This document shows positions 63,464-64,000 of a stretch of DNA of 64,000 bases, one piece after another. The stretch is from Nostoc sp. KVJ20. GTDB taxonomy: Bacteria > Cyanobacteriota > Cyanobacteriia > Cyanobacteriales > Nostocaceae. The notes beneath the pieces are model-generated. The model was not told the origin of the DNA, made no database searches, and saw only the letters and a list, made by a program, of their open reading frames with translations. The stretch lies in assembly GCF_001712795.1 (NCBI RefSeq), contig NZ_KV757603.1, forward strand, positions 63,051 to 127,050, given 5' to 3'. Position numbers and translations under genes: made by a program. Within the stretch, counting starts at the first letter, position 1, and the number at the start of each line of letters is the position of its first letter.

Positions 63464-63476
63464 ACTGAACAAAAAA

Positions 63477-63505
63477 ATCCCCGATTTCTATGAGAAGTTG
63501 GGGAT
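63477..63505 (+). terminator. Possible hemA terminator
   Basis: ATCCCC pairs with GGGGAT (6 bp), with GATTTCT facing AGAAGTT inside. A CTTTT follows about 10 bases later. It is 14 bases after the hemA stop. Moderate stem, weak T-run. Confidence 0.45.
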
Positions 63506-63522
63506 CTGAGCTTTTCAATTAG

Positions 63523-63659
63523 ATATAGGAATCCGCTTTGATTTCTGAACGAATTTGCGTAGACAGGCAATAGGCAATAGGCAATAGGCAACAGGCAACA
63601 GGAAAGAAGGCTTCTTAGTTGTACTGAGTTTTTTCAGAAATCAAATATGAGTCCTATAT
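63523..63659. mobile_element. Intact 137-bp MITE-like element (second copy)
   Basis: Same ends as the copy at 15331-15453: left 63523-63548, right 63634-63659. The flanking parts match almost base for base. The centre has a longer run of GGCAATA/GGCAACA heptamers, making it 14 bp, that is two units, longer. It lies downstream of hemA and outside any gene. Confidence 0.75.
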
Positions 63660-63919
63660 AGTTCTAATTAGATAGATATCTAATTAGAAGTTAATTGCTC
63701 AAGTCTACTGAAGTAGACTAAAAATTTTCGCGCTCTTTAGTCCTCTTCAGAGGACTTTAGCTATGAGACAGGGATTTACAATCCCTGGCGGACTGGCGGA
63801 CGTGCGATTTCGCGTTAAGTTGACACCAGTGGCAAGATGTCCACCCCACAATATTGGATAATTTATTTCTTGGAGTTCCCTTGGGCTTGGTTCTAGAAAA
63901 CTGGTAGGGCTAGAAAACT

Positions 63920-64000
63920 ATGAGTTTTAAAATGCGATATTTTTCTACACTTCAACTCAAAACTCCTGACTCGATTGCTCAAAACTTAGAAGATATCAGC
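63920..64000 (+). CDS. Partial open reading frame at the right edge
   Basis: ATG at 63920 opens a 27-codon frame without a stop up to the window end, MSFKMRYFSTLQLKTPDSIA in its first 20 residues; ATG 63932 is another start. The amino-acid pattern is plausible for a real N-terminus, but it is too short to recognise. It would be the first gene after the repeat-rich spacer. Confidence 0.4.
   Translation, partial: MSFKMRYFSTLQLKTPDSIAQNLEDIS

Larger units (their letters stand above)
63464..63919. other. Repeat-rich gene-free region after hemA
   Basis: In order: ATCCCC/GGGGAT hairpin (63477-63505), the MITE-like element (63523-63659), a 10-bp inverted repeat CTAATTAGAT/ATCTAATTAG (63664-63687), AGTCTACT/AGTAGACT (63702-63719), GTCCTCT/AGAGGAC (63740-63755) and a dispersed sequence at about 63805-63870. 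No gene. Confidence 0.65.

Noticed and set aside
1..64000. CRISPR arrays
   Set aside because: The many tandem repeats have 7-bp units and no spacers; none has the 25-40 bp repeat and spacer layout.
1..64000. tRNA, rRNA, tmRNA, RNase P RNA or 6S RNA genes
   Set aside because: I looked for T-loop GGTTCGAATCC-like sequences and known conserved cores in the gaps and found none; a covariance search was not possible here.

Overview
The window comes from a filamentous, Nostoc/Anabaena-type (Nostocales) cyanobacterium. The evidence is photosystem I genes (psaF, psaJ, psaL), a cyanobacterial RNase E with the C-terminal nonapeptide RRRRRRSSA, a plant/cyanobacterial-type glutamate synthase, class II FBPase/SBPase, many cyanobacteria-specific DUF families, very frequent HIP1 octamers (GCGATCGC), and numerous 7-bp short tandem repeats (STRRs) between genes. 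It is ordinary chromosomal sequence: no rRNA, tRNA, CRISPR array or prophage was recognised.

Layout. 0.3-14.8 kb: ACT-type protein, alpha/beta hydrolase, tsaD, psaFJ and psaL; then the minus-strand genes gmk and remA-like, and the run tyrS-pyrF-hypothetical; a bifunctional PBP; DUF1825, J-domain/TPR, TM2 and helix-hairpin-helix proteins; lepB. 14.8-16.6 kb: an AT-rich gene-free stretch holding a tandem pair of small inverted-repeat elements. 16.6-25.9 kb: polysaccharide deacetylase, the large glsF, a phosphodiester glycosidase-type secreted protein and a mannose-6-phosphate isomerase-type cupin. 26-32.8 kb: iscA-like, then the str/translation cluster rpsL-rpsG-fusA-tufA-rpsJ and a LON-domain protein. 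32.9-41.9 kb: pheA, DUF1997, rne-rnhB, a fused radical SAM/DUF2344 protein and a STAS protein. 42.3-50.7 kb: a more accessory stretch with a small gene behind a CRP-like site, an intact IS982-family element, clpS, a CPBP protease with a pentapeptide lipoprotein, an orphan antitoxin with a truncated partner, and the run radical SAM - DICT/degenerate HD - pentapeptide protein. 51-63.5 kb: small membrane and DUF proteins, an ABC ATPase, an OmpR-type regulator with an unusual acidic pocket, grxD-bolA, plsC, tadA, grxC, DUF981, glpX and hemA. The last 500 bp is repeat-rich and ends in an open reading frame that leaves the window.

The genes serve photosynthesis, carbon fixation and tetrapyrrole supply (psaFJL, glpX, hemA), nitrogen assimilation (glsF), translation and tRNA modification (str cluster, tyrS, tsaD, tadA), RNA decay (rne, rnhB) and envelope building (PBP, lepB, deacetylase, plsC).

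The most distinctive features are not genes. They are (i) a 123-137 bp element with about 26-bp terminal inverted repeats, found intact twice and degraded once, with a heptamer array in its centre that differs by exactly two units between copies; (ii) heptamer and low-complexity sequence inside conserved genes (glsF, the radical SAM gene) and at gene ends, where it supplies start codons, a stop codon, a -35 box and a 25-bp hairpin between convergent genes; (iii) an orphan intrinsic terminator with a competing hairpin between pheA and the DUF1997 gene.
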